NCBI RefSeq assembly: GCF_042186555.1
Contig: NC_133332.1
Coordinates: 209,300,109-209,364,108 of the forward strand
Direction of reading: 5' to 3'
Length of the DNA stretch: 64,000 nucleotides
DNA from: Aquarana catesbeiana
Taxonomy: Eukaryota; Chordata; Amphibia; Anura; Ranidae
Shown here: piece after piece, positions 1-9,559 of the stretch
Layout of the letters: each line of letters opens with the position of its first letter
Numbering within the stretch: position 1 is the first letter of the stretch
Translations under genes and position numbers: made by a program
The notes under the pieces: generated by a model
Database searches by the model: none
What the model saw: the letters and a program-made list of their open reading frames with translations, nothing else
What the model was told of the DNA's origin: nothing

Positions 1-164
1 GAGCGTTTCACAGACTACTCATCAACACAGTGGGCTGTCTCCTGTTTAACAGAACATCAGATCTCTTAAATACAATTATTGTAAAAGTGAGAACTTTTAA
101 ATATAAACCTACTATTTTTTCAGCCAGCCTAATAATTTACACACTCCTTCCTAATTTATTAGAA

Positions 165-300
165 TATAAGCTTGCAGGAGCAGGGCCCTCTTAACCCTCT
201 TGTATTGAATTGTATTGTCTCCCTTTATATTGTAAAGCACTATGCAAACGGTTGGCGCTATATAAATCCTGTATAATATTTATTATAATAATTAGGAGGG
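165..300 (+). repeat. L2-like LINE/SINE 3' tail
   Basis: The stretch around 'ggcgctatataaatcctg' followed by an AT-rich 'tattataataat' run resembles the conserved 3' end of L2/CR1-type LINEs and of SINEs that borrow that tail. The phrases 'taagcttgcaggagcagggccctc' in shortened form and 'gtaaagca' upstream fit the same family as I know it from frogs and fish. No coding part is present and no target duplication was found. The assignment is from pattern memory, so it is tentative. Confidence 0.4.
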
Positions 301-1827
301 TAACCTCTTTATTTCCTATGAATGATGATCATCATGCTCCTGCGCTATGTACCTCCTATAATCTGCCTGAATGCATCCCTTTAAAGATCATTAGAGCCTG
401 AAACATGTTAGATACAGTTGGTGGCATCCTGTAATCCACGAGAGTTTGCCTGAGTGCAAAATAGTGGATGATTGTAATCATTTGCATTCGCCTCTTACAT
501 ACCAATCCATTTTCACTCAATTTCTGACACTTTTTTAAATAGAAATGTAAAAGTTTCCATTAGTCCTATTTGGTGTATGTAATCACCTGATCATTGACTT
601 GAATGATGCTCGGATCAATGTTCACATGCAGTCAGTTTCAGCATCTTCTGAATGGCTGGGAACCTTGGCGGACAGGCAATAGACCCTGCCATTAATGCGT
701 ACCAATAGGATATCCTTTTATTTTTCACGTATGAATTGAAACAAACACATTTCTTGTTTATTTCCTGCCCTATTGTAGCCGCAGACACGAGAGGGGGAGG
801 CTACGCCATCTTTGAAGATTACCCCCTCCTCCTTCACTTAATTGTTGCTTTTTCCTGTTTAAATGAGCAAAAAAAAAATCTATTTATCTTTCAGTCTGGG
901 ATTCCACTTGTAGAGCCGGCTTCCTCATGTTTAGTTTCTGGCGGAATGTACAGTGCGATCATAAATATTGTCTAGTGTCATGAATAGACAGTGGTCTGCT
1001 GGCCTGGGAACCAGGAAGAGACCCTCCCCAAATCCTAGCAATGTGCCAGAGAGGTATAGTAAAAGCGGGACCCAAACAGTTTAAAGCTTTTGGAATTCTT
1101 TGATCCATTCTAGGACTTCAAGACTGAAAGCATGGCCTAAAAATATGTATTCTATAACATGCATATAAAATTTACATAATATACAGTACATTTTATTTGC
1201 ATATTAACACACGGAGGGAACTCACACTTACATAGCTCCCAACTTCCCCTTATTTGGAGGGACAGTCCCTATTTTCTAACCAAATCCCTCTACCCCCCTT
1301 TCTGTTGGAAGAACAACAACATGTAATGTAAAGTTGTTAATAAACTTACAATACTGTTCTATCTATGCCAGCAGGTGGTGCTGTACTATTATAGTGTATA
1401 GTTAATGTATTCTATGATATGAGAGGAAGTACCCTCTGTATCTAAACTAGCGGCGCTTTACCGCTAACGTGGAGCAGCTACAGTGTGTATTCTCTGCATC
1501 CAAGAAGCTTCTAGTGCATAATTTCAATACTCTGACAATACTTTCCTCCTTTGTCCCTCTTTTTTGTCTGATGTATAGTGCTCAATAAAAATTACTATTT
1601 ATCTCCCAAACATGTATTAAAATAAACATTTCATCCAACTTCTAAATGATTTTAGTTTTTTTGAGTCACCAATATAAAAAAGGTTCAGGTGAAAAAGAGC
1701 GATTGTGGATTTAACTAATCAATTGTGTTACGTATTAATTTGTGTCCTCTGCCTACATGCTGTGCTTTCAAAGCTGGCCCTCTTTTCCATCACAGAAAAT
1801 TGAGAGGTATGTGAAGATTCATATGTA
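301..1827. other. No gene recognised
   Basis: AT-rich unique-looking DNA with only short open frames, none with a recognisable domain. Positions about 1230-1660 ('tagctcccaacttcccctta', then a 'caataaaaattac' stretch) resemble a dispersed frog repeat, but I could not define its ends. Confidence 0.5.
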
Positions 1828-1882
1828 CACTATATTGCCAAAAGTATTGGGACATCTGCCTTTACGCGCATGTGAACTTTAA

Positions 1883-2823
1883 CCACTTGCCGACCAGCCG
1901 CCTCAGTTTTACTGCAGCAGAATGACACGGCTGGGCGAAGCGATATTATATTATGTCACCTCGCCCTGTGGCCACTAGGGGTGTGCGCCCGCACGCTGCA
2001 TGCCCCCCGAGGCGATGTGAGTGCCGGGGGGTCACGATAACTGTCGGGCTGAGACACGGGGAACCGGGAGCTGTTTCCGGTTCTCTGAGGGGAGAAGTGA
2101 CAGATTGTCTGTTCATACAGAGTATGAACAGCGATCTATCTCTTCCCCCACACAGTCCACTCCCACCTTCAGTTAGAACACACACTAGGGAACACATTAA
2201 CCCCTTTATCGCCCCCTAGTGTTAACCCCTTCACTGACAGTGACATTTTTACAGTAATCAATGCATTTTAATAGCACTGATCGCTGTATTAATGCCAATG
2301 GTCCCAAAAATGTGTCAAAATTGTCCGATGTGTCCGCCATAATGTCGAAGTCCCGATAAAAATCGCAGATCGCCGCCATTACTAGTAAGAAAAAAATAAT
2401 AATAAAAAGCCATAAAACTATCCCCTATTTTGTAGACGCTATAACTTTTGCGCAAACCAATCAATATACACTTATTGCGATTTTTTTTACCAAAAATATG
2501 TAGAAGAATACGTATCGGCCTAAACTGAGGAAAAAAATTGTTTTTTTATATATTTTTGGGGGATATTTATTATAGCAAAAAGTAAAAAATATTGTTTTTT
2601 TCAAAATGGTCGCTCTTTTTTTGTTTATAGCGCAACAAATAAAAACCACGGAGGTGATCAAATACCACCAAAAGAAAGCTGTATTTGTGAGCAAAAAAGA
2701 ACGTCAATTTTGTTTGGGTGCAACGTCGCACGACCGCGCAACTGTCAGTTAAAGCGACGCAGTGCCGTATTGCAAAAAGTGCTCTGGTCAGGAAGGGGGT
2801 AGAATCTTCCGGGGCTGAAGTAG
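1883..2823. mobile_element. piggyBac-type MITE with TTAA duplications
   Basis: A 941-bp insertion flanked by TTAA on both sides (1879-1882 and 2824-2827), which is the hallmark of piggyBac superfamily transposition. It starts 'ccacttgccgaccag' and ends 'ccggggctgaagtag'. Both ends match the termini of the 5.9-kb element at 45588-51465 in reverse order, and that element retains a piggyBac transposase C-terminus. No coding capacity is visible. The insertion interrupts a Tc1 copy, so it is younger than that copy. Confidence 0.8.
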
Positions 2824-3128
2824 TTAATGGCATCCCAGTCTTAGTCCATAGGGATCAATATTGAGTTGGCCCACCCTTTGCACCTATAACAGCTTCAACT
2901 CTTCTGGGAAGGCTGTCCACAAGGTTTAGGAGCGTGTCTATGGGAATGTTCGATAATTCTTCCAGAAGCGCATTTGTGAGGTCAGGTACTGATGTGGACG
3001 AGAGGGCGTGGCTAGCAGTCTCCACTCTAATTCATCCCAAAGGTGTTCTGTTGTGTTGAGGTCAGGACTCTGTGCAGGCCAGTCAAGTTCCACCACCCTA
3101 AACTCCCTCATCCATGTCTTTATGAACC

Positions 3129-3407
3129 TTATTTGTGCACTGGTGCGCAGTCATGTTGGAACAGGAAGGGGCCATCCCCAAACTGTTCCCACAAAGTTGG
3201 GAGCATGAAATTGTCCAAAATGTGTTGGTATGCTGACGCTTTAAGAGTTTTCTTCACTGGAACTAAGGGGCCAAGCCCAACCTCTGAAAAACAACCCCAC
3301 ACCATAATCCCCCCTCCACAAAATGATTTGGACAAGTGCACAAAGCAAGGTCCACAAAGACATGGATGAGCAAGTTTAGGATGGAGGAACTTGACTGGCC
3401 TGCCCAA
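3129..3407 (-). pseudogene. Tc1 transposase fragment
   Basis: The minus-strand frame contains 'GGGIMVWGCFSEVGLGPLVP' and 'FQHDCAPVHK', the hallmark block around the second catalytic aspartate of Tc1/mariner DD34E transposases. The first aspartate, the helix-turn-helix DNA-binding part and the terminal glutamate are absent. The flanking residues at both ends of the frame come from the fold-back arms, so the open frame overstates the coding part. It cannot make an active enzyme. Confidence 0.75.
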
Positions 3408-3449
3408 AGCTACTGCCCAACACTGACCTCAACCCGATAGAACACCTTT

Positions 3450-4164
3450 ACAACTGCTTTAACTTTTAAAACTTTAGCTGGCCAACACATTTACATTAAA
3501 TGGGATGGCATGCAGCGCAGCGAGCTCCAGAATAAATAAACACATAGAGGAGGAGTAACCCCCTAAGCTGTAGGAGTCACATTAATTACTTCTGGACCCT
3601 GAATTCAAGGGAAACTGACAATGTGTTGCTGAATTACATTTTGGTACTGTTTATGTAAAGCATGGTTGCTGTCCCCAGCTCGGTTCTCCAAGTTGTTGGA
3701 GTGATGCCAACTCTGTTAGTCATAGATGCTCATTCCTTCGGATACCTTGTTTCATTGCAAACATACAACAAAAGAAGAGTGCAGAGTTGTACAAACTTTG
3801 AAGTGCTGTCAGATCGCGTTAGCCTTTAGTTGTGTTCCCCTTTCCAGCATTGGGTGGTGGTGGGGCATTGTCAAGTTTATCTGTAAGGACAGCGATTTCT
3901 CTGAGTGTCCTTACTGGCTCCCTTCCTTTCATATAGAACTTCCTAGGGCCTCTTGGTTCAGGCTGTGACCCCTGATCCTGACATGACTTTGTTTTAGAAG
4001 GACACATTTCCCCCCTGAGCAAGAACGTGAGAAAGCTGGAAATGTGATTTTCCAGCCAATAGTATTTGTGACCGGCCAAAATTACTAGCCTAAAGATAAC
4101 CATTGCCATTTATTAAAACAGTGATTGCTCAATTGTCTTCAAGTGTATTGTGTTATGACTGAAA

Positions 4165-4167
<3 letters not shown>
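3450..4167. other. No gene recognised
   Basis: Mixed-composition sequence between a Tc1 fragment and a TA microsatellite. Short frames on both strands show no recognisable domain, and I see no terminal repeats. Confidence 0.5.

Positions 4168-4240
<73 letters not shown>
4168..4240. repeat. TA / CA microsatellite
   Basis: About 60 bp of uninterrupted TA dinucleotides followed by a short CA run. It forms the left flank of the TIR-like element at 4241-5489, whose right flank is also a TA array. Confidence 0.95.
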
Positions 4241-4241
<1 letters not shown>

Positions 4242-4435
4242 GGGCTCAAAAGTTCAAGTCCTGAGCTACTAGCCAAAGGTTACTCGCCACCAGTTGCCCC
4301 ACCCAACCCCTACCCTGCCCCGCCCCGCTCCTAACTTACCCCTAAACACGCCCTCATAAATTATCTCATGAAATGACACTTAAATGTTTAAGAATTAAGT
4401 TATAAGAATAAATATTAACAACAACTTTATCAGTG

Positions 4436-5027
4436 CCTATCAGTGCAGCCTCAACTGTGCCCAACAATGCAGCCTACCTGTGTCCATCAATGCAGCCTAC
4501 CTGTGTCCATCAATGCAGCCTACCTGTGTCCATCAATGCAGCCTACCTGTGTCCAACAATGCAGCCTACCTGTGTCCATAAATGCAGCCTGTCTGTGTCC
4601 ATCAATGCAGCTTGCCTGTGTCCATCAATGCAGCCCTGTGTCTATCAATGCAGCCTACCTGTGTCCATCAATGCAGCTTGCCTGTGTCCATCACGCAGTC
4701 TCATCTGTGTCCATCAATGCAGCCTATCTATGTCCATCATGCAGCCTACCTGTGTCCATCATGCAGCCTAACTGTGTCCATCAATGCAGCCTACCTGTGT
4801 CCATCAATGCAGCCTACCTGTGCCCATCAATGCAGCTTGCCTGTGTCCATCATGCAGTCTCATCTGTGTCCATCAATGCAGCCTATATATGTCCATCATG
4901 CAGCCTACCTGTGTCCATCATGCAGCCTAACTGTGTCCATCAATGCAGCCTACCTGTGTCCATCAATGCAGTCTACCCGTGTCCATCATGCAGCTTACCT
5001 GTGCCCATCAATGCAGCCTACCTGTGC
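4436..5027 (+). repeat. 23-bp minisatellite
   Basis: About 25 tandem units of 'catcaatgcagcctacctgtgtc'-type sequence in shortened and variant forms (aatgcagcc, tacctgtgtcc). Some units lose two bases ('catcatgcag'). All three forward frames stay open, which explains the long open frames here; they are artefacts of the repeat and encode C/P/S/M-rich low-complexity peptide. Confidence 0.9.
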
Positions 5028-5342
5028 AGGGGAAGAGAGAGGAGAGCAGGCGGTCGGATTAACATAGAGCGGGGAAATCGCTGTAACAGCTTACATTTCA
5101 ATTGCCATGTGTTCTCGCCACTCACCATCACATACAGCCCTGCCTCCTGGCCCGGGGACTTTGATATACGTCACATGTCAAGGGATTGGACAGGTGATCT
5201 GTCTATCATAGTACCGGGGCCAGGAGGCGAGGCTGTATGTGACAGCGAGTGCGGGGAACACACGGCAATTGAAATGTAAGCTGTTACAGCGATGTCCCCA
5301 CTCTCTGATAATCCGGCCGCATGCTCTCCTCTCTCTTCCCTT
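5028..5342. repeat. Large imperfect palindrome
   Basis: The left arm (about 5028-5160) reads 'aggggaagagagaggagag' and onward. The right arm (about 5212-5342) is its inverse, ending 'ctctcctctctcttccctt'. The arms are about 130 bp with a ~50-bp centre. Matching blocks include 'aacagcttacatttcaattg' against 'caattgaaatgtaagctgtt'. Confidence 0.85.
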
Positions 5343-5489
5343 CCGCAATCACTGGGAGAACAGCTCCCATTCAACCCTGCATGCCGGTGGTGCTCGATCC
5401 CCCCCCCTCCTCTCCTGGGCAACCTACGCTCAACAGCCCTCATTTTCCACTTGCAAAATGCGAGTAGGCGAGTGGAAAATTTGAGGGCT

Positions 5490-5511
5490 ATATATATATA
5501 TATATATACAT

Positions 5512-5590
<79 letters not shown>

Positions 5591-5628
5591 TACACATATA
5601 CACATATATATATATATGTGTGTGTGTG
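5490..5628. repeat. TA microsatellite with CA/TG edges
   Basis: Long TA dinucleotide array with short interruptions ('tacatacaca', 'tacacatatacaca') ending in a TG run. It separates the 4241-5489 element from the Tc1 element that begins just after it. Confidence 0.95.
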
Positions 5629-7237
5629 TGTTGCCTTGAAAAAGTATTCATACCCCTTGAAATTTTCCACATTTTGTCATGTTACAACCAAAAACGTAAA
5701 TGTATTTTATTGGGATTTTATGTGATAGACCAACACAAAGTGGCACATAATTGTAAAGTGGACGGAAAATGATAAATGGTTTTCAAAATGTTTTACAAAT
5801 AAATATGTGAAAAATGTGGCATGCATTTGTATTCAGCCCCCCTGAGTCAATACTTTGTAGAACTTCCTTTCGCTGCAATTACAGATGCAAGTCTTTTTGG
5901 GGATGTCTCTACCAGCTTTGCACATCTAGAGAGTGACATTTTTGCCTATTCTTCTTTGCAAAATAGCTCAAGCTCTGTCAGATTTAATAGAGAGCGTCTG
6001 TGAACAGCAATTTTCAGGTCTTGACACAGATTCTCAATTGGATTTAGGTCTGGACTTTGACTGGGCCATTCTAACACATGAATATGCTTTGATCTAAACA
6101 ATTCCATTGTAGCTCTGGCTGTATGTTTAGGGTCGTTGTCCTGTTTGAAGGTAAACCTCCGCCCCAGTCTCAAGTCTTTTGCAGACTCTAACAGGTTTTC
6201 TTCTAAGATTGCCCTGTGTTTGGCTACATTCATCTTCCTATCAACTCTAACCAGTTTCCCTGTCCTTGCTAAAGAAAAGCATCTCCACAACATGATGCTG
6301 CCACCTCCATGTTTCACGGTGGGGATGGTGTGTTCAGGGTGATGTGTAGTGTTAGTTTTCCACCACACATATTGTTTTGCTTTTAGGCCAAAAAGTTCAA
6401 TTTTGGTTTCATCTGACCAGAGCACCTTCTTCCACATGTTTGCTGTGTCCCCCACATGGCTTCTCACAAACTGCAAATGGGACTTCTTATGGCTTTCTTT
6501 CAAAAATGGCTTTCTTCTTGCCACTCTTCCATAAAGGCCAGATTTGTAGAGTGCATGGCTAATAGTTGGCCTGTAGACAGATTCTCCCACCTGAGCTGTG
6601 GATCTCTACAGCTCCTTCAGAGTTACCATGGGCCTCTTGGATACTTCTCTGATTAATGCTCTCCTTGCATGGCCTGTCATTTTAAGTGGACAGCTATGTC
6701 TTGGTATGTTTGCAGTTGTGTAATACTCTTTCCATTTTCGGATGATGGATTAAATAGTGCTCCATGAAATGTTCAAAGCTTGGGATGTATTTTTATATCC
6801 TAACCGTGCTTTAAACTTCTTCACAGCATTATCCATGACCTGTCTGGTGTGTTCCTTGGCCTTCATAATGCTGTTTGTTTACTAAGGTTCTCTAACAAAC
6901 CTCCAAGGACTTGTATTTATACTGAGATTAAATTACACACAGGTGGACTCTATTTATTAGGTGATTTCTGAAGGCAATTTGTCCCACTAGATTTTAGATA
7001 GGGGTATCAGAGTAAAGGGGGCTGAATACAAATACATGCCACACTTTTCACATATTTATTTGTAAAAAATGTTGTAAACCATTTATCATTTTCCTTCCAC
7101 TTCACAATTATTTGCCATTTTGTGTTGGTCTATCACATAAAATCCCAATAAAATACAAAAATACATTTACGTTTTTGGTTGTAACATGACAAAATGTGGA
7201 AAATATCAAGGGGTATGAATACTTTTTCAAGGCACTG
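5629..7237 (-). mobile_element. Nearly intact Tc1-family transposon (copy A)
   Basis: A 1.6-kb element with long terminal inverted repeats of about 215 bp (5631-5848 and 7017-7237), beginning 'ttgccttgaaaaagtattca' and ending in its complement, and flanked by TA arrays. The transposase lies on the minus strand (5847-6866). Copies B (55458-56619) and C (57581-60553) belong to the same family. The right terminus is partly duplicated just outside the element (7260-7310). Confidence 0.9.
5847..6866 (-). pseudogene. Tc1 transposase, three nonsense codons
   Basis: From an ATG at 6866 the frame runs 339 codons to a TGA at 5849-5847, the usual length for a Tc1 transposase, without any frameshift. 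It contains the DD34E triad as D152 ('LWSDETK'), D243 ('QDNDPKH') and E278 ('NPIENL'), with exactly 34 residues between the last two. In-frame stops occur at codons 39 (TAA), 87 (TAG) and 307 (TAG). The first two fit C-to-T changes from glutamine codons, judged by copy C, which reads CAA and CAG there. The protein would bind the terminal repeats and cut and paste the element; as it stands it is inactive. Confidence 0.88.
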
Positions 7238-7441
<204 letters not shown>

Positions 7442-7594
7442 CCTGTATTGAACCAGGGCATACACTAATTTATGAAGTATTAGGTAGGCACCTGCAGTGG
7501 AATCTATACAGAGCAGATGCAGAAATCTAGTTATCTTCTCTTGTGGTTGACTTGTCACTATTAAGCAGCTCTGATTACAGGCATTCCTTGCAAT

Positions 7595-7895
7595 CATAGG
7601 TGTGCGCACAGGGTGTGCCAGGTGTGCCCAGGCACACCCTAATCCCCCTGTGCAGCATAGATTCCCCCTACTGCCCTAGCTTCCCCCCCTTCCCCCCACA
7701 CCGCTGCTGGCTTCCCTCTTCTCCTCTCCCAACAGCTGTTGCTGCGGGGATGTTTTAGAATGAATGGGGGAAGGGGCCAGTAAATATGTAATTTACTGAC
7801 CCCTTCCCTTTCTGAATGAACACAGTGAGCGGTCTGTAGTGTGTGTTTGAGCTTTGGGGTGCACACCCTAATGCAAAAGGCTACGCACACCTATG
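7595..7895. mobile_element. hAT-type MITE with perfect 8-bp duplication
   Basis: A 301-bp element with terminal inverted repeat 'cataggtgtgcgcac' (right end: 'cataggtgtgcgtag' when inverted), flanked on both sides by the identical octamer CTTGCAAT (7587-7594 and 7896-7903). Eight-base duplications are typical of hAT elements. It has no coding capacity, so a transposase supplied elsewhere must have moved it. Confidence 0.85.
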
Positions 7896-8092
7896 CTTGC
7901 AATAGACATCTTCTTTTTGTTGAGATTCTTTCTGTCTCTTTCATGCCTTGAAGAGGAACTGAACTGAAAGCTGGGTCCAAAAAGGACATTCAGAGGGCAA
8001 AAGACCGGTCACCAGCATTTCCTACGGTCTCCATGCTGGTGACCTTTCCCTATTACTGACTTACCATGCCTTGTTTTTTACACTGAGTCTCT

Positions 8093-8358
8093 GGAGTTGA
8101 TTTACTAAAGGCAAATAGACTATGCACTTTGCAAAGTGCATGTGCACTCTGCAAGAGCAATTGCTCCAACGCTTAGTAAATGAGCAGAAGCTCTGCTGAC
8201 TTCCATCATCCAATCATGTGCAAGCAAGAATGCTGTTTTTTCTATTTTCCTTGCACGTGATTGGGTATTCTTTGCAAAGTGAATCTTTACCTCATTTACT
8301 AAGCTCTGGAGCAACTGTGCAAAGTGCACAGTCTATTTGCTTTTAGTAAATCAACCCC
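8093..8358. mobile_element. MITE, TIR GG(A/G)GTTGATTTACTAAAGG type
   Basis: The element begins 'ggagttgatttactaaagg' and ends with the inverse 'agtaaatcaacccc'. Internal blocks such as 'ctttgcaaagtgca' are also inverted. It belongs to the same broad family as the elements at 8435, 8593, 58433 and 59101. Confidence 0.7.
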
Positions 8359-8434
8359 TCTGTGTGGAGTCGGTCATCTTAACACAGGTAGTATTTTTCC
8401 TCCCTAAATAAAAGTCTTCAACAAGGAGAGCAAT

Positions 8435-8563
8435 GGGGGTTATTTAGGAAAGGCAATTCAACTTTGCACTTCCAAGTGCACTTTCAGTGCAATTTCAAGT
8501 GCACTTTGCACTTGTGTTTGCACTTATAGTGCAAAGTGGATTTGCCTTTAGTAAATAACCCCC
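8435..8563. mobile_element. Short MITE, GGGGGTTATTTA family
   Basis: 129 bp bounded by 'gggggttatttaggaaagg' and the inverse 'gcctttagtaaataaccccc'. This is an internally shortened copy of the family seen at 8593-8859. Confidence 0.75.
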
Positions 8564-8592
8564 TATGAGTAGCATAATAGTGATATCACCAA

Positions 8593-8859
8593 GGGGGTTA
8601 TTTACTAAAGGCAAATACACTTTGCATTACAAGTGCAAACTACAAGTGCAAAGTGCCTAGTCGCTGTAGATCCGAGGGGACATGCAAGGAAAATAAAAAA
8701 AAGCATTTTAGCTTGCACATAATTGGATAATAAAATTAGCAGAGCTTCCTCTCATTTCAGATCTACCCCTCAGATTTACAGTGACTGCACTTCCAAGTGC
8801 ACTTTCAGTGCAATTTCAAGTGCACTTTGCACTTGTAGTTTGCACTTGTTGTAACCCCC
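8593..8859. mobile_element. MITE, GGGGGTTATTTA family
   Basis: Starts 'gggggttatttactaaagg'; the right end is shortened to 'gtaaccccc'. Internal sequence ('acaagtgcaaactacaag', 'gtgactgcacttccaagtgc') closely matches the copy at 59101-59405. Confidence 0.7.
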
Positions 8860-8949
8860 TATGTGTTGAATTGTTTTGTATGTTTTCATTTCTGAGCATG
8901 TATTGCTGTTCAGATTTTTTTTTTGTCAGAAAACCGTACTAATGAAAAG

Positions 8950-8951
8950 AA

Positions 8952-9029
<78 letters not shown>

Positions 9030-9065
9030 GAATACATATACAGACACACACACGCACACACACTC
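8950..9065. repeat. Poly-A and TA microsatellite
   Basis: An A-run, about 70 bp of TA repeats and a degenerate CA run ('acacacacgcacacacac'). Confidence 0.95.
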
Positions 9066-9189
9066 TTTTAAGGTAAATGTAAACAAACATTTTGAAATAT
9101 ATTAAAACATTTTTTAATGTTTGAATACAAACGTTACAAACGCGTCGCGGCCCATAATTCACTGCGGCATCGCAGTGCATTGCTTGCTG

Positions 9190-9335
9190 ATGATTGGCCA
9201 AGCATGCACTATGACCCGCATGCTTGGCCAATCACAGCGCCGCCTTAACAGAGAGCCGTTATTGGCCAAAGCCAAGGAGGCTTTGGCCAATTATGGCTCA
9301 GGGGATTTAGTACACGCCCCACACTATATAAGGCC
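9190..9335 (+). promoter_or_regulatory. hAT promoter-like region with paired CCAAT hairpins
   Basis: Two perfect hairpins each carry ATTGG/CCAAT on both arms. One has 17-bp arms (9191-9207 and 9218-9234) and the other 13-bp arms (9261-9273 and 9279-9291). A TATA box 'ctatataagg' lies at 9324-9333, about 2.4 kb upstream of the transposase ATG. The same arrangement is kept in the right copy (22523-22662) despite substitutions. CCAAT plus TATA spacing fits an RNA polymerase II promoter, while the palindromes could also bind transposase. Function is inferred, not shown. Confidence 0.6.
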
Positions 9336-9492
9336 GCCTGCACGGCGGCCCTGTGCAGTGTGTTCCGGTGTGCTGAGAAATAGAGAGAGAGAGAGACAGT
9401 GTCATTTCATTTGAGTTAGCTAGATTAGGCTGGACAGTCAGTCAGTTAGCTGCACTTAAAGTGTATTGTCTATATATATGCATCCCAGGTGT

Positions 9493-9529
<37 letters not shown>

Positions 9530-9559
9530 TGTATTCAGTTTAGCTAGATCCGTTCCTGT

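Larger units (their letters stand above)
1828..3449 (-). mobile_element. Tc1-like fold-back derivative, copy 1
   Basis: The left end 'cactatattgccaaaagtat' is a Tc1-type terminus. The interior encodes part of a Tc1 transposase on the minus strand (3129-3407). The element is not a simple truncation: positions 3039-3141 reappear inverted at about 3333-3449, giving a stem of about 105 bp around a ~190-bp loop that carries the transposase fragment. A piggyBac MITE sits at 1883-2823; without it the Tc1 sequence reads through 'gaactttaatggcatccc'. The same internal inversion junction occurs in the copy at 54118-54722, so this is a non-autonomous subfamily. Confidence 0.75.
4241..5489. mobile_element. 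Candidate TA-targeting element with internal satellite
   Basis: The left end 'agggctcaaaagttcaagtc' and the inverted right end 'agccctcaaattttccactc' are related imperfect terminal repeats, and both sides abut TA arrays, as expected of an element that duplicates TA on insertion. The body holds a 23-bp minisatellite (4436-5027), a 300-bp palindrome (5028-5342) and, near the right end, a hairpin ('attttccactt' against 'agtggaaaat'). No transposase is present. The TIR match is imperfect, so the boundaries are provisional. Confidence 0.45.

Noticed and set aside
4443..5279. 278-codon open frame rich in C, P, S, M and A
   Set aside because: A 23-bp minisatellite read through all three frames; three overlapping frames show the same repeat peptide.
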